Source of the DNA: Candidatus Cloacimonadota bacterium
Lineage (GTDB): Bacteria > Cloacimonadota > Cloacimonadia > Cloacimonadales > Cloacimonadaceae
Length of the DNA stretch: 6,572 nucleotides
Assembly (NCBI GenBank): GCA_023392795.1
Contig: JAEWNJ010000147.1
Span: forward strand, 1-6,572
Direction: 5' to 3'
A program made the position numbers and the translations under genes. How positions within the stretch are numbered: the stretch's first letter is position 1; every line of letters starts with the position of its first letter. The notes under the pieces are model-generated. The model was not told the DNA's origin. It saw nothing but the letters and a program-made list of their open reading frames with translations, and ran no database searches. Positions 1 to 5,866 of this stretch are shown piece by piece.

Positions 1-294
1 GGCACCGAATACATCATGCCCTGTGGCAACAAATTCCGCGGTGGCTTCTTCTTTGACGAGACCCCCATCCCCGAAGAAACACAAATCCCCACCCTCTCCG
101 ACATCAGCAATAAAATGAGCTTCAACCTCGGTTGGGGCAGACCTTTTGGTGCTTTTGAGGTGGAACTCAATGGCCAGTATGTGATGTTTAGCGAACGCGA
201 AGTGAAAGCCGCTGATCAAACTCCGAACAACGTTATCGGTACTTACAATTCCAATTCCATTTCCGGTAACATCGGCCTCACCTACAAGTTCTAA
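1..294 (+). CDS. FadL/OmpP1/TodX-family outer-membrane protein, C-terminal fragment
   Basis: Only the last 97 codons are present; the reading frame is open from base 1, so the gene starts upstream of the window. FadL-family proteins are beta-barrels in the outer membrane that pass hydrophobic compounds such as fatty acids. The visible part shows the family's closing pattern: a strand with GGFFFD, an acidic proline-rich turn (PIPEET..PTLSD), then alternating amphipathic strands (FNLGWGRPFGAFEVELNGQY), a KER/SEREV-type extracellular segment, a GTY-N-S turn, and a final strand ending in LTYKF. A terminal Phe is the usual signal for barrel assembly by the BAM complex. The gene is followed at once by an intrinsic terminator, so it ends its transcript. 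The family call rests on this C-terminal pattern alone; another 14-strand barrel family is possible, and the substrate cannot be inferred. Confidence 0.72.
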   Translation, partial: GTEYIMPCGNKFRGGFFFDETPIPEETQIPTLSDISNKMSFNLGWGRPFGAFEVELNGQYVMFSEREVKAADQTPNNVIGTYNSNSISGNIGLTYKF

Positions 295-316
295 AACCAT
301 TATCAATTGACGATAT

Positions 317-345
317 AAGGCCGCCTTAAAGGGTGGCCTTTTTTT
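317..345 (+). terminator. Intrinsic terminator after the outer-membrane protein gene
   Basis: A 9-bp stem (AAGGCCGCC at 317-325 pairing with GGTGGCCTT at 332-340, one G-U pair) with a 6-base loop is followed by a run of seven T (339-345). It starts 22 bases after the stop codon at 292-294. The stem plus uninterrupted T-run is the classic Rho-independent layout. Confidence 0.88.
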
Positions 346-373
346 AATGTACAATGTAGGATGTACGATGTAC
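346..373. repeat. Four-copy tandem heptamer array
   Basis: Four consecutive 7-base units read AATGTAC, AATGTAG, GATGTAC, GATGTAC (consensus RATGTAS). The array begins immediately after the terminator T-run and lies in the gap between the convergent outer-membrane protein and aroA genes. It is non-coding in context. Its function is unknown; arrays of this kind can vary in copy number by replication slippage. Confidence 0.75.
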
Positions 374-413
374 AATTAGGCTGGTCTCTGCTCGCGGATT
401 GCCATGCATTACC

Positions 414-432
414 AGGAAAATCCTCTTTTCCT
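414..432 (-). terminator. Weak inverted repeat beyond aroA, possible terminator
   Basis: AGGAAAA (414-420) and TTTTCCT (426-432) form a perfect 7-bp A/T-rich stem with a 5-base loop, 35 bases downstream of the aroA stop on the minus strand. Neither side carries a T-run (the minus strand continues GGTAATGC), so intrinsic termination is doubtful. It is the only hairpin seen that could mark the aroA 3' end. Confidence 0.25.
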
Positions 433-467
433 CGTTGTTGATTGAAAAAAGCTATCTATCTGCCTAT

Positions 468-1676
468 TCAAATGGGAACAGACTTACTCAGTGAAGCACG
501 CTCACTTGGCTGAACCTGAGGGAATCGCCTGGCCAGAAGACTGAAAGCCATCACCAGCCGATGATCATGTTGCGTATCCAAAGTACAGGGTGGGGGTTCT
601 GAATCCAGGGGTGCGATGCTGATTGCGTCATCATCCAAATCATAGCAGGCACCCAGAGCATCCAGCGCTCTGGCAATACCCTGTACGCGGTTGCTCTCCT
701 TGTGAACTAATCTGCCAATACCGCTGAACCGCGAAGGGCTGGAGCAAAACAGGGCGGCAATGCTGAGCACCGGCATCAGATCGGGATTATCGCTGAGATC
801 AAGGCTGATTCCACGCAATCGCGAGGGATGAACGCGGTACACAGCTTCGGTATTTTCGATTCGCGCTCCCATATCGGTCAGGATGCTCCAGATTGCCAGA
901 TCGGGCTGAACAAGTTCCGGGTGCAGACTCAGGCGCAGCTCCGTAACTTCATCGCCAAGAGCCGCCCCAATCGCCAGAAATGCCGCGGTGGAAAGATCTG
1001 AATCCACGGTGAATTCTTCCGTGAGCCAAAAATCCCCCCGCTTAACTGTTATGGCAGAAGGGGATTCAATCACCTCCGCGCCAAACAGTTGCAACATCTG
1101 CTCGCTGAGCTTCAGATATGGAATCGAAACAGGATTGGCAGGCAATCTAAGAGTAATATCATCGGTCATAAATGGCGCTGCCAGAAGGAGCGAACTGGCA
1201 AACTGGCTGCTGAGATGCATCTCCGGGCTCAGAATTCCTCCCGGCAGTGCTATTCCATCGATGATCAAGCTATGATCAATCTCCCGGCAGCCCGCGCCCA
1301 GGCTTCGCAAGGCACTGCACAGAGGCGCAATCCCCCTGGAATGGAGCAGCTTTGAAGCCTTCACCCGAGATCTGATCCCCGGCAGATTGGCCAGCACGCT
1401 GATCCATAAACGGTATGCAGTTGCCGATGCTTCAAAGGAGTAGTCATGCCTGCTCTGCCGATGCCTGGCTTCCGAGTAGCGAAAGTTGGCCGTATCCCTG
1501 CTTCGATCCACCTCATAACCAAAGATCTGCAGGGCTCTTTCCATCTCCAATACATCATCACAGGTATTGTAGTTATGGACGCGAAGTTCCCCCTTGCTAT
1601 GTGCCAATAGCACTAGCAACCTTTGTAGGATGGATTTTGAACCGGGAACGCTGTGGATCATACCGCAAGAATCCAT
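468..1676 (-). CDS. aroA: 3-phosphoshikimate 1-carboxyvinyltransferase (EPSP synthase)
   Basis: This enzyme joins phosphoenolpyruvate to shikimate 3-phosphate in the cytoplasm, the sixth step of the shikimate pathway to aromatic amino acids. Family landmarks appear in order: PGSKS with K14, S15 and R19 (shikimate-3-phosphate/PEP binding), an R at 114 in SRGIAPL, SSQF at 156-159, SDLSTAAF, D299 in NPDLMP (the catalytic Asp), HKESNR with E327 and R330, DHR with R373, and SKS with K398. The segment usually reading GNAGTxxR here reads EASATAYR (82-89), with Ala in place of the Gly that lines the PEP site. I chose the ATG at 1676, which has AGGA nine bases upstream; the frame also opens at a TTG at 1733, but that would add 19 hydrophobic residues absent from the family. 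At 402 residues it is somewhat short, ending at KSVPI, where homologues usually continue about 10-15 residues. It is divergent from the gene at 1736. Function is confident; the substitutions are noted under findings. Confidence 0.92.
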   Translation of the reverse strand: MDSCGMIHSVPGSKSILQRLLVLLAHSKGELRVHNYNTCDDVLEMERALQIFGYEVDRSRDTANFRYSEARHRQSRHDYSFEASATAYRLWISVLANLPGIRSRVKASKLLHSRGIAPLCSALRSLGAGCREIDHSLIIDGIALPGGILSPEMHLSSQFASSLLLAAPFMTDDITLRLPANPVSIPYLKLSEQMLQLFGAEVIESPSAITVKRGDFWLTEEFTVDSDLSTAAFLAIGAALGDEVTELRLSLHPELVQPDLAIWSILTDMGARIENTEAVYRVHPSRLRGISLDLSDNPDLMPVLSIAALFCSSPSRFSGIGRLVHKESNRVQGIARALDALGACYDLDDDAISIAPLDSEPPPCTLDTQHDHRLVMAFSLLARRFPQVQPSERASLSKSVPI

Positions 1677-1694
1677 TTGACAGAATCCTGTCAA
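1677..1694. promoter_or_regulatory. Perfect palindrome abutting the aroA start codon
   Basis: TTGACAG (1677-1683) and CTGTCAA (1688-1694) are exact reverse complements separated by AATC. The left arm touches the aroA ATG (1674-1676), and the minus-strand copy contains the aroA ribosome-binding AGGA. On the other side it lies 41 bases upstream of the divergent dCMP deaminase ATG. It could be an operator for a dimeric regulator acting on both genes, or an mRNA hairpin that hides the aroA ribosome site. Each arm also contains a TTGACA hexamer, but no convincing -10 box lies at proper spacing. Confidence 0.55.
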
Positions 1695-1724
1695 GTTCAA
1701 AGCTGGCAAAAAGTATCTAAATAC

Positions 1725-1730
1725 AAGGAA
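1725..1730 (+). promoter_or_regulatory. Ribosome-binding site of the dCMP deaminase gene
   Basis: AAGGAA sits five bases before the ATG at 1736 and fixes that start. It lies within what would be the first codons of aroA if the TTG at 1733 were used, another reason to prefer the shorter aroA start. Confidence 0.7.
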
Positions 1731-1735
1731 CAACT

Positions 1736-2212
1736 ATGATCGAGCGTCCTTCCTGGCAAGAATACTTCATGCAAATGGCCTTTCTGGCATCCAAACGCAG
1801 CACCTGCCTCAGAAGAGCGGTCGGAGCAGCTCTGGTGCGCGATAATCAGGTGATTTCCACAGGTTATAATGGCAGCCCCAAGCTGAGCCCACACTGCTCT
1901 GAAACCGGATGCCTTCGGGAACAACTGAATGTCTCCTCCGGGGAGAAGCACGAGCTCTGCCGTGGCGTACACGCGGAACAAAACGCGATTATCCAGGCCG
2001 CCATCAATGGCAGCAGTACGCGCGGCACCACGCTGTATTGCACTCACCAGCCCTGTAGTATTTGCGCCCGGATGATCATCAACGCCGAGATCAGAACCAT
2101 TTACATCGCCCATACCTATCCTGATCAATTGGGTGAACAGCTACTCAAAGAGGCCGGAATCGCCATGATCCTCTTTGATTCCGAGACCGGGACAGAGACT
2201 CGGATCTGTTAG
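1736..2212 (+). CDS. dCMP deaminase (ComEB-type cytidine/deoxycytidylate deaminase)
   Basis: The enzyme converts dCMP to dUMP, the substrate of thymidylate synthase, in the cytoplasm. The 158-residue length matches the family. The zinc-dependent deaminase core is complete: HAE at 79-81 (H79 zinc ligand, E81 proton shuttle) and PCSIC at 106-110 (C107 and C110 zinc ligands). Upstream features typical of dCMP deaminases are also present: CLRRAVGAALV (24-34), TGYNGSP (42-48), and C54, C59 and C75 around the GC-x-R and sG-x-H segments, which in many family members form a second metal site. The product could be called ComEB by family, but competence is not implied. It is the first gene of the plus-strand cluster, only 9 bases from the ECF S-component gene, so the two are probably cotranscribed. 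The upstream region is short (59 bases to aroA) and holds no riboswitch that I can see. Confidence 0.93.
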   Translation: MIERPSWQEYFMQMAFLASKRSTCLRRAVGAALVRDNQVISTGYNGSPKLSPHCSETGCLREQLNVSSGEKHELCRGVHAEQNAIIQAAINGSSTRGTTLYCTHQPCSICARMIINAEIRTIYIAHTYPDQLGEQLLKEAGIAMILFDSETGTETRIC

Positions 2213-2221
2213 GAAGGAACT

Positions 2222-2755
2222 ATGCTAAAGCGCTTTAACGTCCGAGATCTGATCCTGATCGCAGCCTTCGCGGCGGTTGGAATAGCCATTAAACCCGTAG
2301 TGGGTCCTTTTTTTAAGATGATTTCCAGCCCTCTGGGCATCCCCGGCGGATCTTTTGGCGGGGGCTTTTACCTGATGTGGCTGGTGCTGGCGATGGTGAT
2401 CGTCGATAAAGCGTACACTGGCACTCTATTTGGCATCATCCAGGCCATCGGCGTCCTGGTGATGGGGATGAGCGGCAATCAAGGCGCTGTATCCCTGATC
2501 ACATACACTCTGCCGGGCATTCTGGCCGATCTGGTGTATTTTGCCCTGCGGCATCGGAAGAACATCTGGGTACAGATGACCATCTGTGCCTCAGCAAATG
2601 CTTTGGGCGCTCTGCTGACGGGGATTATCATCTTTAAGCATCCCTTCATCTTCCTTGCCGGAATCACAGGGATGGCCTTGATTTCCGGTATAGTGGGCGG
2701 GGTTTTAAGCTTCGGCATCTATAAAAGTGTAAAAGAACTAAGGATAATCAGATGA
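2222..2755 (+). CDS. ECF transporter S component (substrate-specific membrane subunit)
   Basis: S components are small integral membrane proteins that bind a vitamin, metal or related compound with high affinity and are toppled by the T/ATPase module for import. This protein has 177 residues, within the family's usual range, and about six hydrophobic segments (roughly 9-28, 47-62, 66-84, 90-108, 117-137, 143-168). Small-residue patterns such as AAFAAVGIA in helix 1 match the face that contacts the T component. A conserved-looking loop PLGIPGGSFGGGFYLMW (37-53) and YTLPGILADL (95-104) are candidate substrate-site segments. The arrangement is faintly like YkoE/ThiW-type vitamin S components, but I cannot assign a substrate. 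AGGAAGG at 2211-2217 is the ribosome site. Its stop overlaps the next gene's ATG in an ATGA. Full ATPase and T genes follow, making this a dedicated transporter rather than one sharing a common module. Confidence 0.82.
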   Translation: MLKRFNVRDLILIAAFAAVGIAIKPVVGPFFKMISSPLGIPGGSFGGGFYLMWLVLAMVIVDKAYTGTLFGIIQAIGVLVMGMSGNQGAVSLITYTLPGILADLVYFALRHRKNIWVQMTICASANALGALLTGIIIFKHPFIFLAGITGMALISGIVGGVLSFGIYKSVKELRIIR

Positions 2756-3678
2756 GATACTTACTCACATTACTAATCGTGCTGCTCGCAGCACAGGCTC
2801 TTGCCATTACGATCATCGACACAAAGGGCATCACGCATGAATACCCCTATGAGACTTTTTTCAAGCTGCAAGCCGGTGAGTTCAGCACATCCCGCGAAAA
2901 AGACGGAGTGCTAAACACTCAGAACTGGACCGGTATTCGCTTCGATAAGTGGCTAACAGAGCAGAAACTGGGCGATTTTGCCCGGATCAAGTTCCTGTCC
3001 AAGGACCGCTATGAAGTTAGCTTCAGCAAGGTGGAATGGGATTCCCTCACCTGTTGGCTGGCTTACGCTGAAAGCGCCAAAATATTCCCCAAAGAGCAAT
3101 TCCGCATCATCTTCCCCTTCCTCAGAGAAATGCACTGGGTACGCGATGTGGACCGGGTGATTCTGGAAAACAAGAAAGACGTGCCTATGCCCAGTAAGCT
3201 GTACAGTTTCAGTACTTTCTTTGCCGCGCAGGAACTCATGACAGATCCCAAACCATTCACCAAAATGCAGGGCTATAGCCTGGATCTCTTCCTGGCCGAT
3301 CTCAGTGACAAACCGATCAAGGACATCATCATCTACAGCGCGGACGGCCTCATCCAAAACCTGATCTATCCTTCACAGCTTTCCGGAGCAGTATTGGAAT
3401 TAACCACAGAGGGCAAGTACAACCTGAAGAGCCCGCAGATACCCGGCGGCATGTGGATGAAGGATGTGGTTTACCTGCAATGCGATAACAATGCCGTCAT
3501 CGCCGGCGCGCACCTCTCCAAAATGATCCCACTGGCCAAAGTATTGTCCTGGGAGCTTAGCCCGGAAGCGCAGGTGAAAATATCCAAAGATGACTCCCGC
3601 GAGAGCTACAGCTTTGGCGATGCCCTGGGTGAACCGATGATGCTGGAAAGTGCCGACTTCTTCGAACTTATCCCCTGA
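2752..3678 (+). CDS. Exported protein with two sulfite-oxidase-fold (molybdopterin-binding-like) domains
   Basis: A signal peptide is clear: MRY, a hydrophobic core LLTLLIVLLAAQ, and an ALA cleavage site after residue 18; with no lipobox cysteine it should be a soluble periplasmic protein. Two repeats of a SUOX-like fold follow. Domain one (about 25-140) has NWTGIRFDKWL (58-68), KFLSKDRYEVSF (80-91), and FRIIFPFLREMHWVRDVDRV (117-136), equivalent to the family's W-x-G-v-x-L, s-x-D-g-y and G-x-P-L-R-x-x-x-P...W-v-k-x-v elements. Domain two (about 150-308) repeats this with YSLDLFLADL (175-184), IIYSADGL (193-200), LSGAVLEL (210-217) and PGGMWMKDVVYLQ (231-243). The only cysteines are C101 and C244, neither at the usual Mo-ligand site ahead of the W-x-G motif, so a redox role is doubtful. 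ATGA overlap with the S component and a 29-base overlap with the ATPase gene bind it into the transporter operon. I infer a substrate-binding or accessory role; the domain call is moderately sure. Confidence 0.68.
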   Translation: MRYLLTLLIVLLAAQALAITIIDTKGITHEYPYETFFKLQAGEFSTSREKDGVLNTQNWTGIRFDKWLTEQKLGDFARIKFLSKDRYEVSFSKVEWDSLTCWLAYAESAKIFPKEQFRIIFPFLREMHWVRDVDRVILENKKDVPMPSKLYSFSTFFAAQELMTDPKPFTKMQGYSLDLFLADLSDKPIKDIIIYSADGLIQNLIYPSQLSGAVLELTTEGKYNLKSPQIPGGMWMKDVVYLQCDNNAVIAGAHLSKMIPLAKVLSWELSPEAQVKISKDDSRESYSFGDALGEPMMLESADFFELIP

Positions 3679-4324
3679 TTTCCAGGTTCGCAGCCTCAGC
3701 GTTCACTATCCGGATTGCGCACAGCCCGTCTTTAGCGAGCTATCGTTTGAACTGCACAGAGGTGAAAGCCTCGGCATTCACGGCGCGAACGCGGCGGGAA
3801 AGAGCAGCCTGATCCATGCCCTGTGCGGTGTAATCCCTCATTACATCAGTGCCGCACGCAGTGGCGAGATATATTACAAAGAGCGCTCCCTCATGGATAT
3901 GCCTCTGAGTGAGATCTACCGCATCATGGCGGTGTCCCTATCCGACACCAAAAGCCAGTTCATGTTTCCCACGGTGGAGTATGAATTGGCGTTTGCCCTG
4001 GAAAACATGGCTATTCCAGCACCCATTATTCGCCAGCGGATCGATGCCGCTACCGCGCGTTTCGGAATCTCTGCCTTGATCGATAAAGCTCCCCTACAGC
4101 TTAGTGGCGGAGAGCAGAAACTGGTGGTCCTGGCTATGTGCGATGCCATGGATTCCCCCATTCTGCTGCTGGATGAACCTGAGCGCGGACTTTCCCCCAG
4201 CTCCCTGCAGCTCCTGCAAAACTGGCTTTTAGAACTAAAAGAGCAAGGCCGGATGGTGATCATGGCAACCCACAATTCCACACTCCTGGCAGGATGCGAC
4301 CGCAGAATGAGGATCGGTCACTGA
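3650..4324 (+). CDS. ECF transporter ATPase subunit A (first ATPase)
   Basis: A cytoplasmic ABC ATPase that powers the importer. The nucleotide-binding motifs are GANAAGKSS (Walker A, 45-53), LSGGE (151-155), ILLLDEPE (Walker B, 171-178) and THN with H208. The segment FPTVEYELAF (106-115) is typical of ECF ATPases, which read xPTVEEDVAF here. By eye, the Q-loop glutamine of the usual FQNPxxQ is replaced by Ser98, although Gln103 is kept, and the D-loop reads ERGLS where Asp is usual. At 224 residues it lacks the C-terminal extension of canonical EcfA proteins (about 280). The start is a GTG at 3650, the only usable start between the in-frame stop at 3638 and the conserved core. It lies inside the previous gene with no well-spaced ribosome site, so translation is probably coupled. 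The last base of its TGA is the first base of the next gene's ATG. Confidence 0.88.
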   Translation: MPTSSNLSPDFQVRSLSVHYPDCAQPVFSELSFELHRGESLGIHGANAAGKSSLIHALCGVIPHYISAARSGEIYYKERSLMDMPLSEIYRIMAVSLSDTKSQFMFPTVEYELAFALENMAIPAPIIRQRIDAATARFGISALIDKAPLQLSGGEQKLVVLAMCDAMDSPILLLDEPERGLSPSSLQLLQNWLLELKEQGRMVIMATHNSTLLAGCDRRMRIGH

Positions 4325-4917
4325 TGTTTCGCATCGATAAGATCAGCTATGCCTATCCGGGACAGGAGAAAATCTTCGATCAGTTCAGCGCGGATTTTTC
4401 ACGTCATCAAAATATCCTGATCCGGGGCGAAAACGGCTGTGGGAAAAGCACTCTGCTCAAGCTCCTGGTAGGGGAATTGCATTACTGCGCGGGGGATATC
4501 ATTGCCGATGAAGAGTGTAACTTTTTCTACGTCCCGCAGGATGCTGCCAGCAGGATTCTGGGGCTCACCATCGAACAGGACCTGCGCATCTGGCAAATTG
4601 CGGGCTTGAAGCTAAAGCTGGAGGATCTGGGCTCGCTGCCTTTACTAAAGGGTTTTGATCCCGCGCTGTTCCGGCTGCCTCTACGAGAGTTATCCACCGG
4701 CACTAAACAGGCCTATGTGTTGTCGCTGGCTTTGCTGCATCGTGATCACTACCTGATTTTGGACGAAGCTTTACCCGGATTGGACGACGTGCGCAAGCTG
4801 GTCTTCTGCAATGAACTGGCAAAGCATAGAGGTATCCTGGCGATCAGTCACGATGATTTTGCCCGGCCCGGCATTTTTGACCTGAGCTTGAGATTGGAGG
4901 GGGGCATCCTCTCATGA
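4324..4917 (+). CDS. ECF transporter ATPase subunit A' (second, minimal ATPase)
   Basis: The partner ABC ATPase of the heterodimer. Numbered from the ATG at 4324 (197 residues), it has GENGCGKST (Walker A, 35-43), YVPQD with Q72 (Q-loop), LSTGTKQ (123-129, a degenerate LSGGQ signature), LILDEALPGLD (Walker B and D-loop, 144-154) and SHD with H176. It is very short for an ECF ATPase, which usually has around 280 residues, so only the core fold is present. I prefer 4324 over the in-frame ATG at 4294 because the former overlaps the previous stop as TGATG and has TGAGGA ten bases upstream, while the longer form would add a ten-residue non-family leader. Its stop overlaps the T-component ATG as ATGA. 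Being beside a T component, it is far more likely an ECF subunit than an unrelated ABC ATPase. Confidence 0.87.
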   Translation: MFRIDKISYAYPGQEKIFDQFSADFSRHQNILIRGENGCGKSTLLKLLVGELHYCAGDIIADEECNFFYVPQDAASRILGLTIEQDLRIWQIAGLKLKLEDLGSLPLLKGFDPALFRLPLRELSTGTKQAYVLSLALLHRDHYLILDEALPGLDDVRKLVFCNELAKHRGILAISHDDFARPGIFDLSLRLEGGILS

Positions 4918-5645
4918 AGCGGCTCCTGCATCCGCTGTCATACATCGTTATCTGCGTATTCTACAGCAGTTTGGCCATTGCCATCAGTAATCCCCTTTGC
5001 CAGCTATTGCTCTTTCTCCTGGCTTGGCTGCTGGATTGGCGGGAAGGCTCCGGCGGTATGGGGAGACGACTAATCGGGCTGCAACGCTATCTCTGGCTCT
5101 TCTTCAGCGTGATGCTCATCCAACTGCTTTTCACCCGCACCGGGGTCCCCATATTGAACCTGGGCATCCTCAGCATCCACAGCGATGGGATCACCATGGC
5201 TGCCGTGCTGGGCCTTCGCCTGGCGGTAATCTATATGGTGGCAAACAGCCTGTCCAAAATGGATTTTACCCTGTATAGAGCTGCCTTTGCCAAGATCCGT
5301 CTGCCGGAAGAACTCAGCTTCATGATCTCGTATATGGCACACCTGGTCCCGCAGCTGAGCATGAACTTCCGGGCTCAGATGAAGGAACTGAAGCTCCGCG
5401 GGATCCTCATCTCCAAGCTGCCGCTAAAAGAGAAGCTGGAGATTTACAAGATCATCTCAATTGCCACGGTGGCTGAGATCATCCTCCAAAGCAGTTCACA
5501 AGCCATCGCGCTGGAGCTGAGGGGATTTCGCAGCAAGGGCAAACGCAGTTCACTCAATTCCCAGAACTTTAGTTGGCGGGATCTGTTTGTTCCTCTGTGG
5601 ATTGCTTTGCTGCTATTGCCTGTTCTTATCTGGCTTCCACTGTGA
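4914..5645 (+). CDS. ECF transporter T component (EcfT-like transmembrane coupling subunit)
   Basis: The T subunit is the membrane scaffold linking both ATPases to the S component. Hydrophobic segments lie at about 8-25, 27-41, 58-73, 93-112 and 223-243, with a further one near 180-198, and a long amphipathic cytoplasmic stretch (about 117-175) forms the coupling helices. The two x-R-G coupling motifs expected of the family are present: KLRG at 160-163 and ELRGF at 201-205, the latter close to the consensus A-x-E-x-R-G-F/Y. The family's PEELSFMISYMAHLVPQL-like segment (131-148) is also recognisable. The 243-residue length is normal. It is the last gene of the cluster, with an ATGA overlap to the ATPase and a purine-rich GGAGGGGGG stretch at 4896-4904 upstream. 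No clear intrinsic terminator follows. Confidence 0.9.
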   Translation: MKRLLHPLSYIVICVFYSSLAIAISNPLCQLLLFLLAWLLDWREGSGGMGRRLIGLQRYLWLFFSVMLIQLLFTRTGVPILNLGILSIHSDGITMAAVLGLRLAVIYMVANSLSKMDFTLYRAAFAKIRLPEELSFMISYMAHLVPQLSMNFRAQMKELKLRGILISKLPLKEKLEIYKIISIATVAEIILQSSSQAIALELRGFRSKGKRSSLNSQNFSWRDLFVPLWIALLLLPVLIWLPL

Positions 5646-5751
5646 TGAATGTCTTTTTCTCGATTATCAAAGAGTGATCGAGTATAGAGATCAAGCCTCT
5701 GTACAAACTGGCGTACGAGCACTCGCCTGAAGCGCCATTGAATATCGCTTA

Positions 5752-5781
5752 CAAGTAAGAAAGATAGGCGGTACGCCCGCC
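5752..5781 (-). terminator. Possible weak terminator for the kinase-like transcript
   Basis: Read on the minus strand, GGCGG-GCGTA-CCGCC (5781 down to 5767) forms a 5-bp all-G/C stem, followed by TATCTTTCTTACTTG, a T-rich but interrupted tract. It lies about 215 bases past the kinase-like stop codon. The broken T-run and short stem make it a weak candidate. Confidence 0.28.
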
Positions 5782-5846
5782 GCATCTACAATCGCCTGTC
5801 CATTCCTTGATTCCTTCTAATCCATTTCTGGTTTCCAGTGCTGTTA

Positions 5847-5866
5847 CCACCCTCTTGCCACCCTCT
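5847..5866. repeat. Short direct repeat (CCACCCTCT, two copies)
   Basis: CCACCCTCT occurs at 5847-5855 and again at 5858-5866, separated by TG. It directly adjoins the hairpin at 5861-5885 and overlaps its left arm. No function is apparent. Confidence 0.6.

Noticed and set aside
1677..1720. Sigma-70 promoter based on the TTGACA hexamers in the palindrome
   Set aside because: No good -10 box lies about 17 bases downstream on either strand, and the hexamers are explained by the palindrome.
1677..1733. Longer aroA starting at the TTG at 1733
   Set aside because: It would add 19 hydrophobic residues not seen in EPSP synthases, use a rare start and leave two bases before the divergent ATG. The ATG at 1676 has an AGGA site.
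1677..1735. Riboswitch or long leader controlling the ECF cluster
   Set aside because: The upstream gap is only 59 bases, and only 9 bases separate the deaminase and S genes; neither has room for a known cofactor riboswitch.
4294..4323. Longer second ATPase from the ATG at 4294
   Set aside because: The ATG at 4324 overlaps the upstream stop, has TGAGGA ten bases before it, and begins exactly at the conserved ABC core.
5659..5682. CTCGAT/ATCGAG inverted repeat as the terminator of the ECF operon
   Set aside because: The stem is only 6 bp with a 12-base loop, and no T-run follows on the plus strand; the T-run precedes it.
5444..5785. Minus-strand open frame opposite the end of the T-component gene
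   Set aside because: It lies mostly antisense to a well-supported gene, is arginine- and serine-rich as antisense frames often are, and has no recognisable domain.
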